Origin: Tenacibaculum caenipelagi
GTDB taxonomy: Bacteria > Bacteroidota > Bacteroidia > Flavobacteriales > Flavobacteriaceae
DNA: 64,000 nt
Direction: 5' to 3'
Assembly (NCBI RefSeq): GCF_004363005.1
Contig: NZ_SNYH01000001.1
Location: forward strand, 620,001 to 684,000
Part shown: positions 53,927 to 63,334 of the stretch, in pieces
How positions within the stretch are numbered: the first letter of the stretch is position 1
Layout: every line of letters starts with the position of its first letter
Position numbers and translations under genes: made by a program
Notes under the pieces: model-generated
Databases searched by the model: none
What the model saw: only the letters and a program-made list of their open reading frames with translations
Told to the model about the DNA's origin: nothing

Positions 53927-55009
53927 ATGGAAAACACAAAAGAATTAAGAACATGGTTAGATGCCTTCGGATTAGGGCATCCTTTAGTAATAGCAGGACC
54001 TTGTAGTGCTGAAACAGAAGAACAAGTGTTACGAATTGCACACGAACTAAAAGACACAGACGCTACTGTATTAAGAGCTGGTATTTGGAAACCTCGCACA
54101 AGACCTGGGAATTTTGAAGGCGTAGGTGCTCTAGGACTAAAATGGTTACAAAAAGCCAAACAAGAAACAGGAATGCTAATTGCTACCGAAGTTGCCAATA
54201 AAGATCATGTACAATTAGCATTAGAACATGATGTAGATATTTTATGGATTGGTGCTCGTACCACTGTAAGTCCTTTTATCGTTCAAGAAATTGCAGATGC
54301 TTTAGACGGAACAGATAAAATTGTTTTGGTAAAAAACCCTGTAAATCCAGATTTACCTTTATGGTTAGGTGCTATAGAACGTTTGTACTCAAAAAACATA
54401 AAAAAACTAGGAGTTATTCATCGAGGTTTCTCAACTTATGAAAAAACCCGATACAGAAATAATCCAGAATGGCAAATTCCTATCGAATTACAAAACCGTT
54501 TCCCTGATTTACCATTAATTTGCGACCCATCACACATTGCTGGTCGTCGTGATATCATTTTTGACATTTGTCAAACAGCTTTAGACTTAAATTTTGATGG
54601 ATTAATGGTTGAAACACATTATGACCCAGACAATGCTTGGAGTGATGCTACTCAACAAATTACTCCAAAAACATTAATTCAAATGATGGTAGACTTAAAA
54701 GTTAGAAAAGCCACTGATACCGAAGCGGATTACCGAAATGCATTGAATACTTTACGTACTCAAATTGATGTAGTTGATCATCAATTAATTGAAATGTTAG
54801 GTAAACGTATGAAAATAGCTGATGCTATTGGTGAATTGAAAAAAGAGAAAAACGTAGCTATTTTACAAACCAAACGATGGAACGAAATCTTAGGCAAAAT
54901 GATTTTAGAAGGTCAAGATAGAGGATTGAGTGAAGAATTTGTGCTTAAGATGTTTAAGGCAATACACCAAGAAAGTATCAACCATCAAGAAAAAATTATT
55001 AACTCATAA
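53927..55009 (+). CDS. Bifunctional DAHP synthase / chorismate mutase type II
   Basis: The 360-residue fusion protein has a type Ibeta-like 3-deoxy-7-phosphoheptulonate synthase domain at residues 1 to about 260 (LVIAGPCSAETEEQV, GIWKPRTRPGNFEGVG, IGARTTVSPFIVQEI, VIHRGFSTYEK, CDPSHIAGRRD) and an AroQ chorismate mutase domain at the C-terminus (LRTQIDVVDHQLIEMLGKRMKIADAIGELKKEKN, 34 residues near 283-316). The order synthase then mutase is common in Bacteroidota. It supplies both the first step of the shikimate pathway and prephenate for the operon's other enzymes. Last gene before the terminator. Confidence 0.96.
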   Translation: MENTKELRTWLDAFGLGHPLVIAGPCSAETEEQVLRIAHELKDTDATVLRAGIWKPRTRPGNFEGVGALGLKWLQKAKQETGMLIATEVANKDHVQLALEHDVDILWIGARTTVSPFIVQEIADALDGTDKIVLVKNPVNPDLPLWLGAIERLYSKNIKKLGVIHRGFSTYEKTRYRNNPEWQIPIELQNRFPDLPLICDPSHIAGRRDIIFDICQTALDLNFDGLMVETHYDPDNAWSDATQQITPKTLIQMMVDLKVRKATDTEADYRNALNTLRTQIDVVDHQLIEMLGKRMKIADAIGELKKEKNVAILQTKRWNEILGKMILEGQDRGLSEEFVLKMFKAIHQESINHQEKIINS

Positions 55010-55010
55010 A

Positions 55011-55038
55011 GAAAGCGCCAGTAGGCGCTTTCTTTTTA
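55011..55038 (+). terminator. Terminator of the aromatic operon
   Basis: GAAAGCGCC and GGCGCTTTC form a perfect stem with loop AGTA, followed by T5. Confidence 0.88.
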
Positions 55039-55078
55039 TTCTATTTATTGTATTTTCATTCTACCAAACTTTAAATAA

Positions 55079-55831
55079 ATGAAATCTATTCATACAATTG
55101 ATGATGTGATAAACATCTTACAAGACATCATTAACGAGTCTATAGAAAACAAAAGTCCGCTAGGATATTTCGCAGCTTTATATCAAAAAGTAACAATCAA
55201 AGTAAAAGAAGGTATACAAAACAACTATTTTGATGATAATCAACGAATGGAAAAACTAGATATAATCTTTGCTAAAAGATATATAGATGCTTATTACAAC
55301 TACAAAAATAATACACCTATCACTTCTTCTTGGGAAAAAGCTTTTAGCATAGCTAATAAATATTGGTATATCGTTTTGCAGCATTTGTTAGTTGGTATGA
55401 ATGCACATATTAATTTAGATTTAGGAATTGCAGCAGCAGAAGTTTCTAAAGGGCAAAACATTCAAAATTTACACGACGATTTCAATAAAATAAATGAAAT
55501 TTTATCCTCTTTAGTTAACGATGTTCAAGATGATTTATCAAAGGTATATCCTTTTTTAAAGAAAATTCTTATCTGGACTAAAAATGTTGACGATTTTTTA
55601 ATTGACTTTAGCATGGAATTAGCAAGAGATGGTGCCTGGGATTTTGCTGTTGAATTAGCCAATACACCTGCTAGTGATTTTGACAATGCTATAGAAAAGA
55701 GAGACATTAAAATAACTAAAAAAGCAGGTTTAGTTATTTCTCCAGGTTTTATCCCTCGATTAATTTTTATGTTTATTAGAGTTTCAGAAAAAGGAACAGT
55801 AGCTCAGAAAATTAAAGATTTAACAGATTAA
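55079..55831 (+). CDS. DUF5995-like protein
   Basis: The 250-residue, largely helical protein has no signal peptide or membrane helix. The segment LQHLLVGMNAHINLDLGIAAAEV (residues about 101-123), with paired His and Asn/Asp, and an N-terminal FAALYQKVTIKVKEGI block, match DUF5995 proteins. The conserved His/Asp residues suggest metal binding, but no function is established. It is a single gene between the aromatic operon and rsgA. Confidence 0.78.
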   Translation: MKSIHTIDDVINILQDIINESIENKSPLGYFAALYQKVTIKVKEGIQNNYFDDNQRMEKLDIIFAKRYIDAYYNYKNNTPITSSWEKAFSIANKYWYIVLQHLLVGMNAHINLDLGIAAAEVSKGQNIQNLHDDFNKINEILSSLVNDVQDDLSKVYPFLKKILIWTKNVDDFLIDFSMELARDGAWDFAVELANTPASDFDNAIEKRDIKITKKAGLVISPGFIPRLIFMFIRVSEKGTVAQKIKDLTD

Positions 55832-55872
55832 ACAATACTAAAACATTCAATTTTTATTCTCATCTTTGTTTT

Positions 55873-56814
55873 ATGACAGGAACGGTTTATAAATCTACAG
55901 GAAGTTGGTATTGGGTAAAGTCTAAAGGCGAACTATATATGTGTCGTATTAAAGGGAAATTCCGTCTTAAAGGAATCAAAAGTACAAACCCTATATCTGT
56001 AGGTGATATTGTTGACTTTTCATTAGAAACCAAAAACGATGAAGAAACAGGTTTGATTACCAATATTCACGAACGAAAAAATTTTATTGTTCGTAAATCG
56101 GTTAACTTATCAAAACAAACTCATGTAATTGCTTCTAATATCGATCAGGTATTTCTATTAATTACGATTGACAACCCTCCTACGTTTACCACATTTATCG
56201 ATCGTTTTTTGGTAACTGCTGAAGCCTATTCAATCAAAACTATTTTAGTTTTTAATAAAATTGATTCGTATGAAATTGAGCAGCGTGCCGAAATTATGTA
56301 TCTAAAAGATATTTATGAAGCCATCGGTTACGAATGTGTAGAAGTTTCTGCTACTGAAAACATCAATATAGATAAAATTAAAAATTTGATGACAGGCAAA
56401 GTAAGTATGTTTGCAGGTCACTCGGGAGTTGGTAAAACTACTTTAGTCAACGCCATTGAACCTTCTTTAGATTTAAAAACCAAAGAAATTTCTGAACAAC
56501 ACAAACAAGGACAACATACCACTACGTTTGCCGAAATGTTCGATTTAAGTTTTGATGCTCGTATCATTGACACTCCAGGAATTAAAGGATTTGGAGTGGT
56601 TGATATGGACAAAGATGAACTAGGTGATTATTTCCCTGAATTTTTTGCTTTAAAACAAGACTGTAAATTCAACAATTGTATTCACGTAAATGAACCGCAG
56701 TGTGCTGTTAAAGAAGCCTTAGAAAATGAAGAGATTGCTTGGTCTCGATATAAAAGCTACTTGCAAATCATGGAAGGTGAAGACGAACATTATCGAACTG
56801 ATATTTGGGAATAA
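55873..56814 (+). CDS. rsgA: Ribosome small-subunit-dependent GTPase RsgA
   Basis: The 313-residue circularly permuted GTPase has an N-terminal OB fold (GTVYKSTGSWYWVKSKGELYMCR), G4 motif LVFNKIDSY, G1 GHSGVGKTTLVN, G3 DTPGIKGFG and a C-terminal zinc finger DCKFNNCIHVNEPQCAV (three Cys and one His). It checks late 30S assembly. It leads a run with dtd, tatD and tcdA. Confidence 0.96.
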   Translation: MTGTVYKSTGSWYWVKSKGELYMCRIKGKFRLKGIKSTNPISVGDIVDFSLETKNDEETGLITNIHERKNFIVRKSVNLSKQTHVIASNIDQVFLLITIDNPPTFTTFIDRFLVTAEAYSIKTILVFNKIDSYEIEQRAEIMYLKDIYEAIGYECVEVSATENINIDKIKNLMTGKVSMFAGHSGVGKTTLVNAIEPSLDLKTKEISEQHKQGQHTTTFAEMFDLSFDARIIDTPGIKGFGVVDMDKDELGDYFPEFFALKQDCKFNNCIHVNEPQCAVKEALENEEIAWSRYKSYLQIMEGEDEHYRTDIWE

Positions 56815-56860
56815 TTTCAACAGTATTCAAATAATCTAAAAATTCAATCATCTTAATAAT

Positions 56861-57313
56861 ATGAAAGCCGTAATTCAACGTGTTTCTAAAGCAAGTGTTA
56901 CTATTGAAGGAGAAAAAGTTGCGAATATTCAAAACGGAATATTAGTCTTATTAGGAATTATAGACGAAGATGTTCAAGAAGATATTGCTTGGTTAACTAA
57001 AAAAATAGCAAATCTTCGTATTTTTAATGATGAAGGAGGCGTAATGAACAAATCATTACTTGACATTAACGGAGAAGCAATTGTAGTAAGTCAGTTTACT
57101 TTACATGCTTCTACCAAAAAGGGAAATCGACCTAGCTATATTAAAGCAGCAAAACCTGACGTTGCTGTTCCATTATACGAAAATTTCGTTCAACAATTTG
57201 AAACTGATTTAGGTAAAAAAGTTCAAACTGGTGAGTTTGGAGCAGATATGAAAGTAGAATTGTTAAATGACGGACCTGTAACCATTATTATTGATACCAA
57301 AGACAAAGTGTAA
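56861..57313 (+). CDS. dtd: D-aminoacyl-tRNA deacylase
   Basis: The 150-residue protein has the two signature motifs VVSQFTLHAS near residue 78 and NDGPVTIIIDT near the C-terminus, and starts MKAVIQRVSKASVTIEG. It removes D-amino acids (and Gly) wrongly attached to tRNA. The stop directly abuts the TTG start of the tatD-like gene. Confidence 0.97.
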   Translation: MKAVIQRVSKASVTIEGEKVANIQNGILVLLGIIDEDVQEDIAWLTKKIANLRIFNDEGGVMNKSLLDINGEAIVVSQFTLHASTKKGNRPSYIKAAKPDVAVPLYENFVQQFETDLGKKVQTGEFGADMKVELLNDGPVTIIIDTKDKV

Positions 57314-57958
57314 TTGCAATTTATTGATGTTCATACCCATACTTCATCTACTCAAAAAGATGTCTTTTCAATAGAAAACAAATATCCAAATTCTAAAGAT
57401 TTTAGTAAGCCTTTTTCTATTGGAATTCATCCATGGTATATTTCAGAAGATTCTTTGCAAAATGATTTGGCAACTGTTGAGAAACTAGTAATCTCTGAAA
57501 ATTGTTATGCTTTAGGCGAATGTGGTTTAGATAGAATATCAGCTACTGGTTTTTCTCTTCAACTGGAAGTTTTTAAACAACAAATCCAACTCTCTGAAAA
57601 ATATAACAAACCTTTAATTATTCATTGTGTAAAGGCTTTTCAAGAGATTATTCAATTAAAAAAAGAAATCAAACCAAAACAACCTTGGATTGTTCACGGA
57701 TTCAATAAAAATTACCAAATTGCGCTCGATTTGATACAACATCAAATATGTATATCCTTCGGAGAAAGTTTATTGAAAAATAAGAAGCTACAAGAAACAT
57801 TCTTAAAACTTCCCTTAGACTTTCTTTTTTTGGAGACAGATACCTCTGAAGAGAGTATTAAGAACATATACAAAACTGCTAGCGAATTAAGGAAAATCGA
57901 AAAACAAATAATTATAAAAACTGTAAAACAAAATTTTAGTAGAATTTTTAAAAGATGA
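57314..57958 (+). CDS. TatD-family metal-dependent hydrolase
   Basis: The 214-residue protein is somewhat short for TatD (about 255) but has the metal ligands: DVHTHTS at the start, GECGLDRIS (Glu), IIHCVKAF and VHGFNKN (His), and LETDTSEES (Asp). Related enzymes are DNases or hydrolases of D-aminoacyl products. It starts at TTG 57314 immediately after the dtd stop; no ATG is available that keeps the DVHTHTS motif. Its stop overlaps the next ATG by 4 bases. Confidence 0.88.
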   Translation: MQFIDVHTHTSSTQKDVFSIENKYPNSKDFSKPFSIGIHPWYISEDSLQNDLATVEKLVISENCYALGECGLDRISATGFSLQLEVFKQQIQLSEKYNKPLIIHCVKAFQEIIQLKKEIKPKQPWIVHGFNKNYQIALDLIQHQICISFGESLLKNKKLQETFLKLPLDFLFLETDTSEESIKNIYKTASELRKIEKQIIIKTVKQNFSRIFKR

Positions 57959-58671
57959 GTTGGTTAGAGCGTACTGAGTTATTAACTCAAAAAGAAGGTT
58001 TAGAAAAAATTAAAAAAGCCAATGTTTTAGTAGTTGGATTAGGTGGAGTTGGATCGTTTGCAGCAGAATTTATTGCACGTGCAGGAGTAAACAAAATGAC
58101 AATTGTTGATGGTGATGTCTTTGACAAAACAAATATAAATCGTCAATTACCAGCATTACATAGCACCATAGGAAAGTCGAAAGCACAAATATTAGCTAAT
58201 AGACTTAAAGACATCAATCCAGATATTGAATTGACTGTTTTAGAAGAATTTTTATCACCAGAAAGAGCATTTGAACTTGTAACTCCAGATTACGATTACG
58301 TGTTGGATTGTATTGATAGTATTACACCAAAAATTAACCTTATTGTTGCAGCACGTAGAAAAAAAGTAAAAATAATTAGCTCAATGGGAGCTGGTGGTAA
58401 ATTAGATGCTTCAAAAGTAACTGTTAAAGACATTAGCAAAACTAAGCACTGCAAAATGGCAAGAACCTTACGAAAGCGTTTAAAAGAATTAAAAGTAGAT
58501 AAAGGTGTAAGAGCTGTATATTCAGAAGAAATTCAAATTGCTGAAAGTTTAAAACTAACTGATGGAAGCAACTATAAAAAATCATATTACGGAACTATAA
58601 GTTATATGCCTGCCGCATTTGGATTACAAGCTGCTTCGTATGTTATTAATAAAATCTTAACTAAAAAATAA
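57955..58671 (+). CDS. tcdA: tRNA threonylcarbamoyladenosine dehydratase (TcdA-like)
   Basis: The 238-residue E1/ThiF-like protein has the nucleotide loop VVGLGGVGSFAAEFIARAGV near residues 24-43, DGDVFDKTNINRQLPAL, and VLDCIDSITPKINLI. It cyclises t6A37 in tRNA using ATP. ThiF/MoeB relatives look similar, but the length, DKTNINRQLPAL and MGAGGKLD motif favour TcdA. Last gene of the rsgA-dtd-tatD run. Confidence 0.9.
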   Translation: MSWLERTELLTQKEGLEKIKKANVLVVGLGGVGSFAAEFIARAGVNKMTIVDGDVFDKTNINRQLPALHSTIGKSKAQILANRLKDINPDIELTVLEEFLSPERAFELVTPDYDYVLDCIDSITPKINLIVAARRKKVKIISSMGAGGKLDASKVTVKDISKTKHCKMARTLRKRLKELKVDKGVRAVYSEEIQIAESLKLTDGSNYKKSYYGTISYMPAAFGLQAASYVINKILTKK

Positions 58672-58672
58672 A

Positions 58673-58682
58673 TTCCCGGGAA
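58673..58682. promoter_or_regulatory. TTCCCGGGAA palindrome upstream of the YceI gene
   Basis: A perfect 10-base palindrome, GC-rich in an AT-rich gap, lies 2 bases past the tcdA stop and 11 bases upstream of the YceI -7 box, in the region expected to hold the -33 element. It may be an operator; this is only an inference from position. Confidence 0.3.
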
Positions 58683-58693
58683 ATTATTTTAAT

Positions 58694-58701
58694 TACATTT
58701 G
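58694..58701 (+). promoter_or_regulatory. Promoter -7 box of the YceI gene
   Basis: TACATTTG matches the consensus exactly and lies 34 bases before the ATG. Confidence 0.5.
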
Positions 58702-58735
58702 CCACAATTTATTATCAATTATTAAAACCTCAAAA

Positions 58736-59380
58736 ATGAAAAAAACAATTTTAGCTATTGCTTTTGTAGCAATTGGAGCAGTTTCTTGTAAAACTGAAAA
58801 GGAGAAAACAGCTGTTAATGACCAAATTGCAGAAGTAGCAAAAACAGAAAATATTATTAATGCTTACAAAGCGAATGTTGCTGAATCTACTGTAAACTGG
58901 AAAGGAGAAAAACCTACAGGATCTCATGTTGGAGTAGTTAGTTTAGAAAAAGGAACTATAGAAATTGAAAACGGACTTGTAAAGTCTGGTGAATTTGTTA
59001 TTGATATGAATTCAATTTCTTGTACAGACTTAGAAGCAGGAAAAGGTAAAGAAGATTTAGAAGGACACCTAAAAAATGGTGATTTCTTTGATGTTGAAAA
59101 ATTCCCAACTGCTAAATTTGAAGTTTCTAGCTCTGAATTAAAAGACGGAAAAGTACACGTTACTGGTAACTTAACTCTTAGAGATGTAACAAAAAGTATT
59201 ACTATTCCTGCTACAGTTACTGAAGCTGATAACATGGTAGTATTTAAAAGTGATGCTTTTAGTATTGACAGAACTGACTTTGGTGTAACTTACAAGTCTA
59301 AGAAAATTGATGCTGCATTAAAAGACAAATTCATTTACGACTTAATGGAGATTTCTTTTGAAGTTAACGCTCAAAAATAA
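58736..59380 (+). CDS. YceI-family lipoprotein
   Basis: The 214-residue protein has a lipoprotein signal (IGAVSCKTEKE) and the YceI lipocalin-like fold: STVNWKGEKPTGSHVGVVS, GHLKNGDFFDVEKFPTAKFE, VTGNLTLRDVTKSITIP and SIDRTDFGVTY. The family binds polyisoprenoid-like lipids; the exact ligand is unknown. Its expression may be regulated through the palindrome at 58673. A bidirectional terminator follows. Confidence 0.93.
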   Translation: MKKTILAIAFVAIGAVSCKTEKEKTAVNDQIAEVAKTENIINAYKANVAESTVNWKGEKPTGSHVGVVSLEKGTIEIENGLVKSGEFVIDMNSISCTDLEAGKGKEDLEGHLKNGDFFDVEKFPTAKFEVSSSELKDGKVHVTGNLTLRDVTKSITIPATVTEADNMVVFKSDAFSIDRTDFGVTYKSKKIDAALKDKFIYDLMEISFEVNAQK

Positions 59381-59403
59381 TTTTAGCTTTTAATAGCTAA
59401 ACA

Positions 59404-59435
59404 AAAAAATGGTTGACAATTGTCAACCATTTTTT
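59404..59435. terminator. Bidirectional terminator between the YceI gene and lipB
   Basis: A perfect 32-base palindrome has AAAAAATGGTTGACAA as the left arm and its exact complement as the right, followed by more T residues. Confidence 0.92.
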
Positions 59436-60140
59436 TTATGCTTTGATAAATTCTTCTACCTCAAATAATTCTTTAAAATGCTTTAGAATTTTTTCTTTAA
59501 CCTCTTGTTCCGATATTTTTCTTCCCAACTCAACTTCCATAGAAGTTACCGCTTTTCCACGGATTCCGCAGGGAATGATGTTGTCAAAATATCCTAAGTT
59601 AGCGTTTACATTTAGAGCAAAACCATGCATGGTTACCCATCTACTAGCTCTAATACCCATAGCACAAATTTTTCTTGCAAATGGTGTTCCTACATCTAGC
59701 CAAACTCCTGTTTCTCCTTCACTTCTTTCTCCTTTTAAACCATATTCTGCTATGGTTAAAATAATAGCTTCTTCTAACAAACGTAAATACTTATGAATAT
59801 CAGTAAAGAAATTCTCTAAATCTAGAATAGGATACCCAACTATTTGTCCTGGTCCGTGATAAGTAATATCTCCTCCTCTATTAATTTTATAAAAAGTAGC
59901 TCCCTTTTCTTTCAGCTTTTCATCAGTCAATAATAAATTGCTAATATCTCCTGATTTTCCCAAGGTATATACATGAGGATGTTCAACAAATAAAAAGTGA
60001 TTTGGAGTCACAATTTCACTTTCTCCGTTCCTCTTTTCTCTCTTTAAAGAAACTATCTCATCCAATAAGTTTGTTTGATAATCCCACGTTTCTTTGTAAT
60101 CTTTTCTTCCTAGATCACTGATTCTTATTTTTTTATTCAT
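59436..60140 (-). CDS. lipB: Lipoyl(octanoyl) transferase
   Basis: The 234-residue protein transfers octanoyl from acyl carrier protein to lipoate-dependent enzymes. The signature RGGDITYHGPGQIVGYPILDL (21 residues near 82-102) and the catalytic Cys/Lys region KICAMGIRASRWVTMHGFAL are present. Its stop lies next to the shared terminator. It is divergent from the large protease gene. Confidence 0.96.
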   Translation of the reverse strand: MNKKIRISDLGRKDYKETWDYQTNLLDEIVSLKREKRNGESEIVTPNHFLFVEHPHVYTLGKSGDISNLLLTDEKLKEKGATFYKINRGGDITYHGPGQIVGYPILDLENFFTDIHKYLRLLEEAIILTIAEYGLKGERSEGETGVWLDVGTPFARKICAMGIRASRWVTMHGFALNVNANLGYFDNIIPCGIRGKAVTSMEVELGRKISEQEVKEKILKHFKELFEVEEFIKA

Positions 60141-60224
60141 AAATTAGACTTCTGAATAGCCCTACAAAGGTAGGGAAAATTAAACTTTTGCTGTTATAAA
60201 TAAGACCTTTCAATTATTAAAATT

Positions 60225-63176
60225 ATGCCTAACAAAACCCTCATTCTTTTTTTTCTTATTTTTTCCCTTTCAGTAACCAGTTTGTTTTCACAACAATTAT
60301 GGACTAAAGTATATAAAGAAAAAATTACCCAACAGAAAAAAGAAATATTTGGTACCAGAACCAACCCCAAAGAATACATTCTGATGAGTTTAGATCTAGA
60401 AGGATTTAAAAATACTCTAGCTAGTGTTCAATCAAAAAGTACTACTTCTACTAAAACTATCGAATTACCAAATTCAGACGGAACACTGAAAAGGTTTTCT
60501 ATTAAAGAGACATCTTATTTAGCTTCTGGATTAGCCGAAAAATTTCCTATGATAAAATCTTACTCTGCTACGAGTATTGATGATTCTTCTTCTTCTGCTA
60601 AAATCAGTATTGGTACAGATGGTGTTCATATTATTATCTTTTCAACTAACAAAAACACCTTATACATAGATCCTTACACTAAGGATAAAAGAGAATATAT
60701 CATTTACAAAAAAAGTAGTGTTTCTTCTCCTAAAGATAATTTTGAATGTAAGGTTGAAGATACATATCAACAAAAAACTACATCTCTTAAAAGAAGCTAT
60801 GCTAACGACGGAAAACTACGAACTTTTAGAATGGCTATAGCATGTACTGGTGAATACGCTCAATTCCATTTGAATAGACAAGGAACTTCTCCATCTGCCT
60901 CAGATGCAGAAAAAAAAGCAGTCGTCTTATCTGCCATGAATACAACAATGACACGTGTAAATGGTATTTATGAAAAAGATCTTGCTGTAAGAATGATTAT
61001 TGTTGCTAACAATGACAGCTTAATATTTTTAGATGCTGACACTGATGGACTTTCAAATGACAATGCTAATAATTTAATTGATGAAAGTCAGAGTAAATGT
61101 GATAACATCATCGGTAATGCTAATTATGATATCGGACACACCTTTAGCACTGGTGGTGGTGGACTAGCTAGTTTAGCATCAGTATGCGAAACTAACTATA
61201 AAGCCCAAGGAATCACAGGTAGTAGCCAACCTGTAAATGATACTTACGATATAGATTATGTAGCTCATGAAGTTGGACATCAATTTGGAGCTACCCACAC
61301 ATTTAACAATTCTTGTGATGGTAATAGAAGCAGCTCTACTGCTGTAGAACCTGGAAGTGGTTCTACAATTATGGCATATGCTGGAATCTGTTCTCCTAAT
61401 GTACAGAATGTAAGTGATGATTATTTTCATACAGTAAGCATCAATCAAATGTGGAACCATGTACAAGGAATTGGTAGTTGTGCTACTTTATCTGATACAG
61501 GTAATACTGCTCCTACAGCTAATGCTGGAAATGATGTAAGTATTCCTAAATCTACTCCATTTGTTTTAAAAGGACAAGCTACAGATGTAAATGGAACCGC
61601 TTCTTTGACCTATACTTGGGAGCAAATTGATAATGAAACAGCAACCATGTCTCCTCTACCTACTAACACTGGAGGACCAATGTTTAGATCTATAGCTCCT
61701 TCTTCATCTTTAGACAGGTATATGCCTGCACTTTCGACAGTAATAAGCGGTAATACCTCAACTACTTGGGAAGTTCTTCCTTCTGTAGCAAGAGACTTAA
61801 ATTTTGCATTTACGGTAAGAGACAACCATTCTGGAGGAGGTAGTTCTGCTAGAGATGATATGAAAATCACAGTTGTAGATACTGAACCTTTTGCTATAAC
61901 AAACCCAAGCTCACTAGTATCATGGGGAACTGGCGCTACAGAAACAATTACTTGGAATAAAGGTACTACACATCTAGCTCCTATTAATTGTACAAAAGTA
62001 AATATTAGACTTTCAATAGATGGCGGTCTTACCTTTCCTATCCTATTAAAAGCAAATACAGATAATGATGGTTCTGAAGATATTGTTATCCCAGACAACC
62101 CAACTACTAAAGCAAGAATATTAGTTGAAGCAGCGGACAATATTTTTTACAATGTAAACAACACCAATTTTACCATATTCCCTGCTGAGCCTACCTTTTC
62201 AATTTCCAATACTACAGGAGACATGTCGGTATGCAACAAAGGAACTAACGAGCTTGTTTTTGATTTTGACTACAAAGCTTTATATGGCTTCACTGAAACA
62301 GTGAGTCTTTCTTATTCTGGAGCTCCAACAAACTCAAACATTACACTGAGCACCACTACTTTGAATACTAGTGGAAAGTTTACATTAACCGTAACAAATC
62401 TTACCAATGTAACAAAAGGAGATTATACAATTACCGTTACAGCGACTTCTCCTTCAACAACTAAATCAGTGAATATACTTCTAAACGTAAATGATACTCT
62501 TTGTAATTCTTCTGGTAATACAGAATCACAAGTTAGCATTACCAATGTAAAATTTAACAGTATCGACTATAACTCAACAAAAACAACAGGTTATTCTGAT
62601 TTTACAGCTGAAAGTACACAAATAGTTCGAGGTGAAAGCTACGATTTAACAACTACCATTAATACTGATGGAAGTAGTACTATTAAAACATTTGCTTGGA
62701 TAGATTGGAATCAGAACTGTACCTTTGATAATGATGAAACTTACGAAGTAATATCAAACACCGTTACTATAACAGTTCCTGAAAATGCTCCTCTAGGCTC
62801 AACAATAATGAGGGTTTCTACAAGGCCTGATACTAACCCTAATTCTTGTAATACAAACTTTAATGGTGAAGTAGAAGATTATACAGTTACTGTTGAAGAA
62901 AGTTTTGCTACTAATAATACATTATTTAACGATCTTCAAATATACCCTATCCCATCTAATGGAATACTTACAGTGAACTTTACCGTAAAAGATAAAAACT
63001 CAACAATTATTAAATTATTTGACTTTAAAGGAAGATTAATTGAAACTCAACAATTTTCTACTATTTCAAGTGTATTTAACAAAGAGGTTCAGTTTAACAA
63101 AAGAGCTAGTGGGTTTTACTTTATGCAAATTGAAAATGCAGGTAAAATAGTAACAAAAAAAATAGCTATTCAGTAA
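60225..63176 (+). CDS. Secreted reprolysin-like metalloprotease with T9SS sorting domain
   Basis: The 983-residue protein has a signal peptide (cleavage near SLFSQ-Q), a propeptide-like region to about 190, and a metzincin-type catalytic domain (FRMAIACTGEYAQFH onward) with HEVGHQFGATHTF (HExxHxxGxxH) and a Met-turn in GSTIMAYAGIC. Beta-sandwich modules and a GEVEDYTVTVE (GEVED) module follow. The end is a type A T9SS C-terminal domain (LQIYPIPSNGILTVNF to RASGFYFMQIENAGK-VTKKIAIQ). It is thus a substrate of the GldKLMN system encoded at the left end. Likely a degradative exoenzyme. Confidence 0.93.
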   Translation: MPNKTLILFFLIFSLSVTSLFSQQLWTKVYKEKITQQKKEIFGTRTNPKEYILMSLDLEGFKNTLASVQSKSTTSTKTIELPNSDGTLKRFSIKETSYLASGLAEKFPMIKSYSATSIDDSSSSAKISIGTDGVHIIIFSTNKNTLYIDPYTKDKREYIIYKKSSVSSPKDNFECKVEDTYQQKTTSLKRSYANDGKLRTFRMAIACTGEYAQFHLNRQGTSPSASDAEKKAVVLSAMNTTMTRVNGIYEKDLAVRMIIVANNDSLIFLDADTDGLSNDNANNLIDESQSKCDNIIGNANYDIGHTFSTGGGGLASLASVCETNYKAQGITGSSQPVNDTYDIDYVAHEVGHQFGATHTFNNSCDGNRSSSTAVEPGSGSTIMAYAGICSPNVQNVSDDYFHTVSINQMWNHVQGIGSCATLSDTGNTAPTANAGNDVSIPKSTPFVLKGQATDVNGTASLTYTWEQIDNETATMSPLPTNTGGPMFRSIAPSSSLDRYMPALSTVISGNTSTTWEVLPSVARDLNFAFTVRDNHSGGGSSARDDMKITVVDTEPFAITNPSSLVSWGTGATETITWNKGTTHLAPINCTKVNIRLSIDGGLTFPILLKANTDNDGSEDIVIPDNPTTKARILVEAADNIFYNVNNTNFTIFPAEPTFSISNTTGDMSVCNKGTNELVFDFDYKALYGFTETVSLSYSGAPTNSNITLSTTTLNTSGKFTLTVTNLTNVTKGDYTITVTATSPSTTKSVNILLNVNDTLCNSSGNTESQVSITNVKFNSIDYNSTKTTGYSDFTAESTQIVRGESYDLTTTINTDGSSTIKTFAWIDWNQNCTFDNDETYEVISNTVTITVPENAPLGSTIMRVSTRPDTNPNSCNTNFNGEVEDYTVTVEESFATNNTLFNDLQIYPIPSNGILTVNFTVKDKNSTIIKLFDFKGRLIETQQFSTISSVFNKEVQFNKRASGFYFMQIENAGKIVTKKIAIQ

Positions 63177-63190
63177 AATACTTTAAAATA

Positions 63191-63219
63191 AAAAAGCGAG
63201 CAAAATTGCTCGCTTTTTT
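63191..63219 (+). terminator. Terminator after the protease gene
   Basis: AAAAAGCGAGCAA and TTGCTCGCTTTTT form a perfect stem, followed by T residues. Confidence 0.9.
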
Positions 63220-63265
63220 ATTTTTGTAACTATTGATTTGTTAATCTTGTTTATGAATTCCTTTT

Positions 63266-63329
63266 TTTGTGTAATTTTACCGTCCTTGAACTGGTAACGC
63301 CAGTGATATAAAAACCTTTATTACACAAA
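63266..63329 (+). repeat. Inverted repeat in the leader of the deoxynucleoside kinase
   Basis: TTTGTGTAAT (63266-63275) and ATTACACAAA (63320-63329) are perfect complements. Between them ACTGG/CCAGT can form an inner hairpin. The outer arm ends 5 bases before the ATG at 63335, so folding could affect ribosome access. Could also be chance in an AT-rich gap. Confidence 0.35.
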
Positions 63330-63334
63330 TAATT

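Noticed and set aside
61610..62140. 176-codon minus-strand frame inside the protease gene
   Set aside because: Opposes a frame with clear domain order; no sign of coding.
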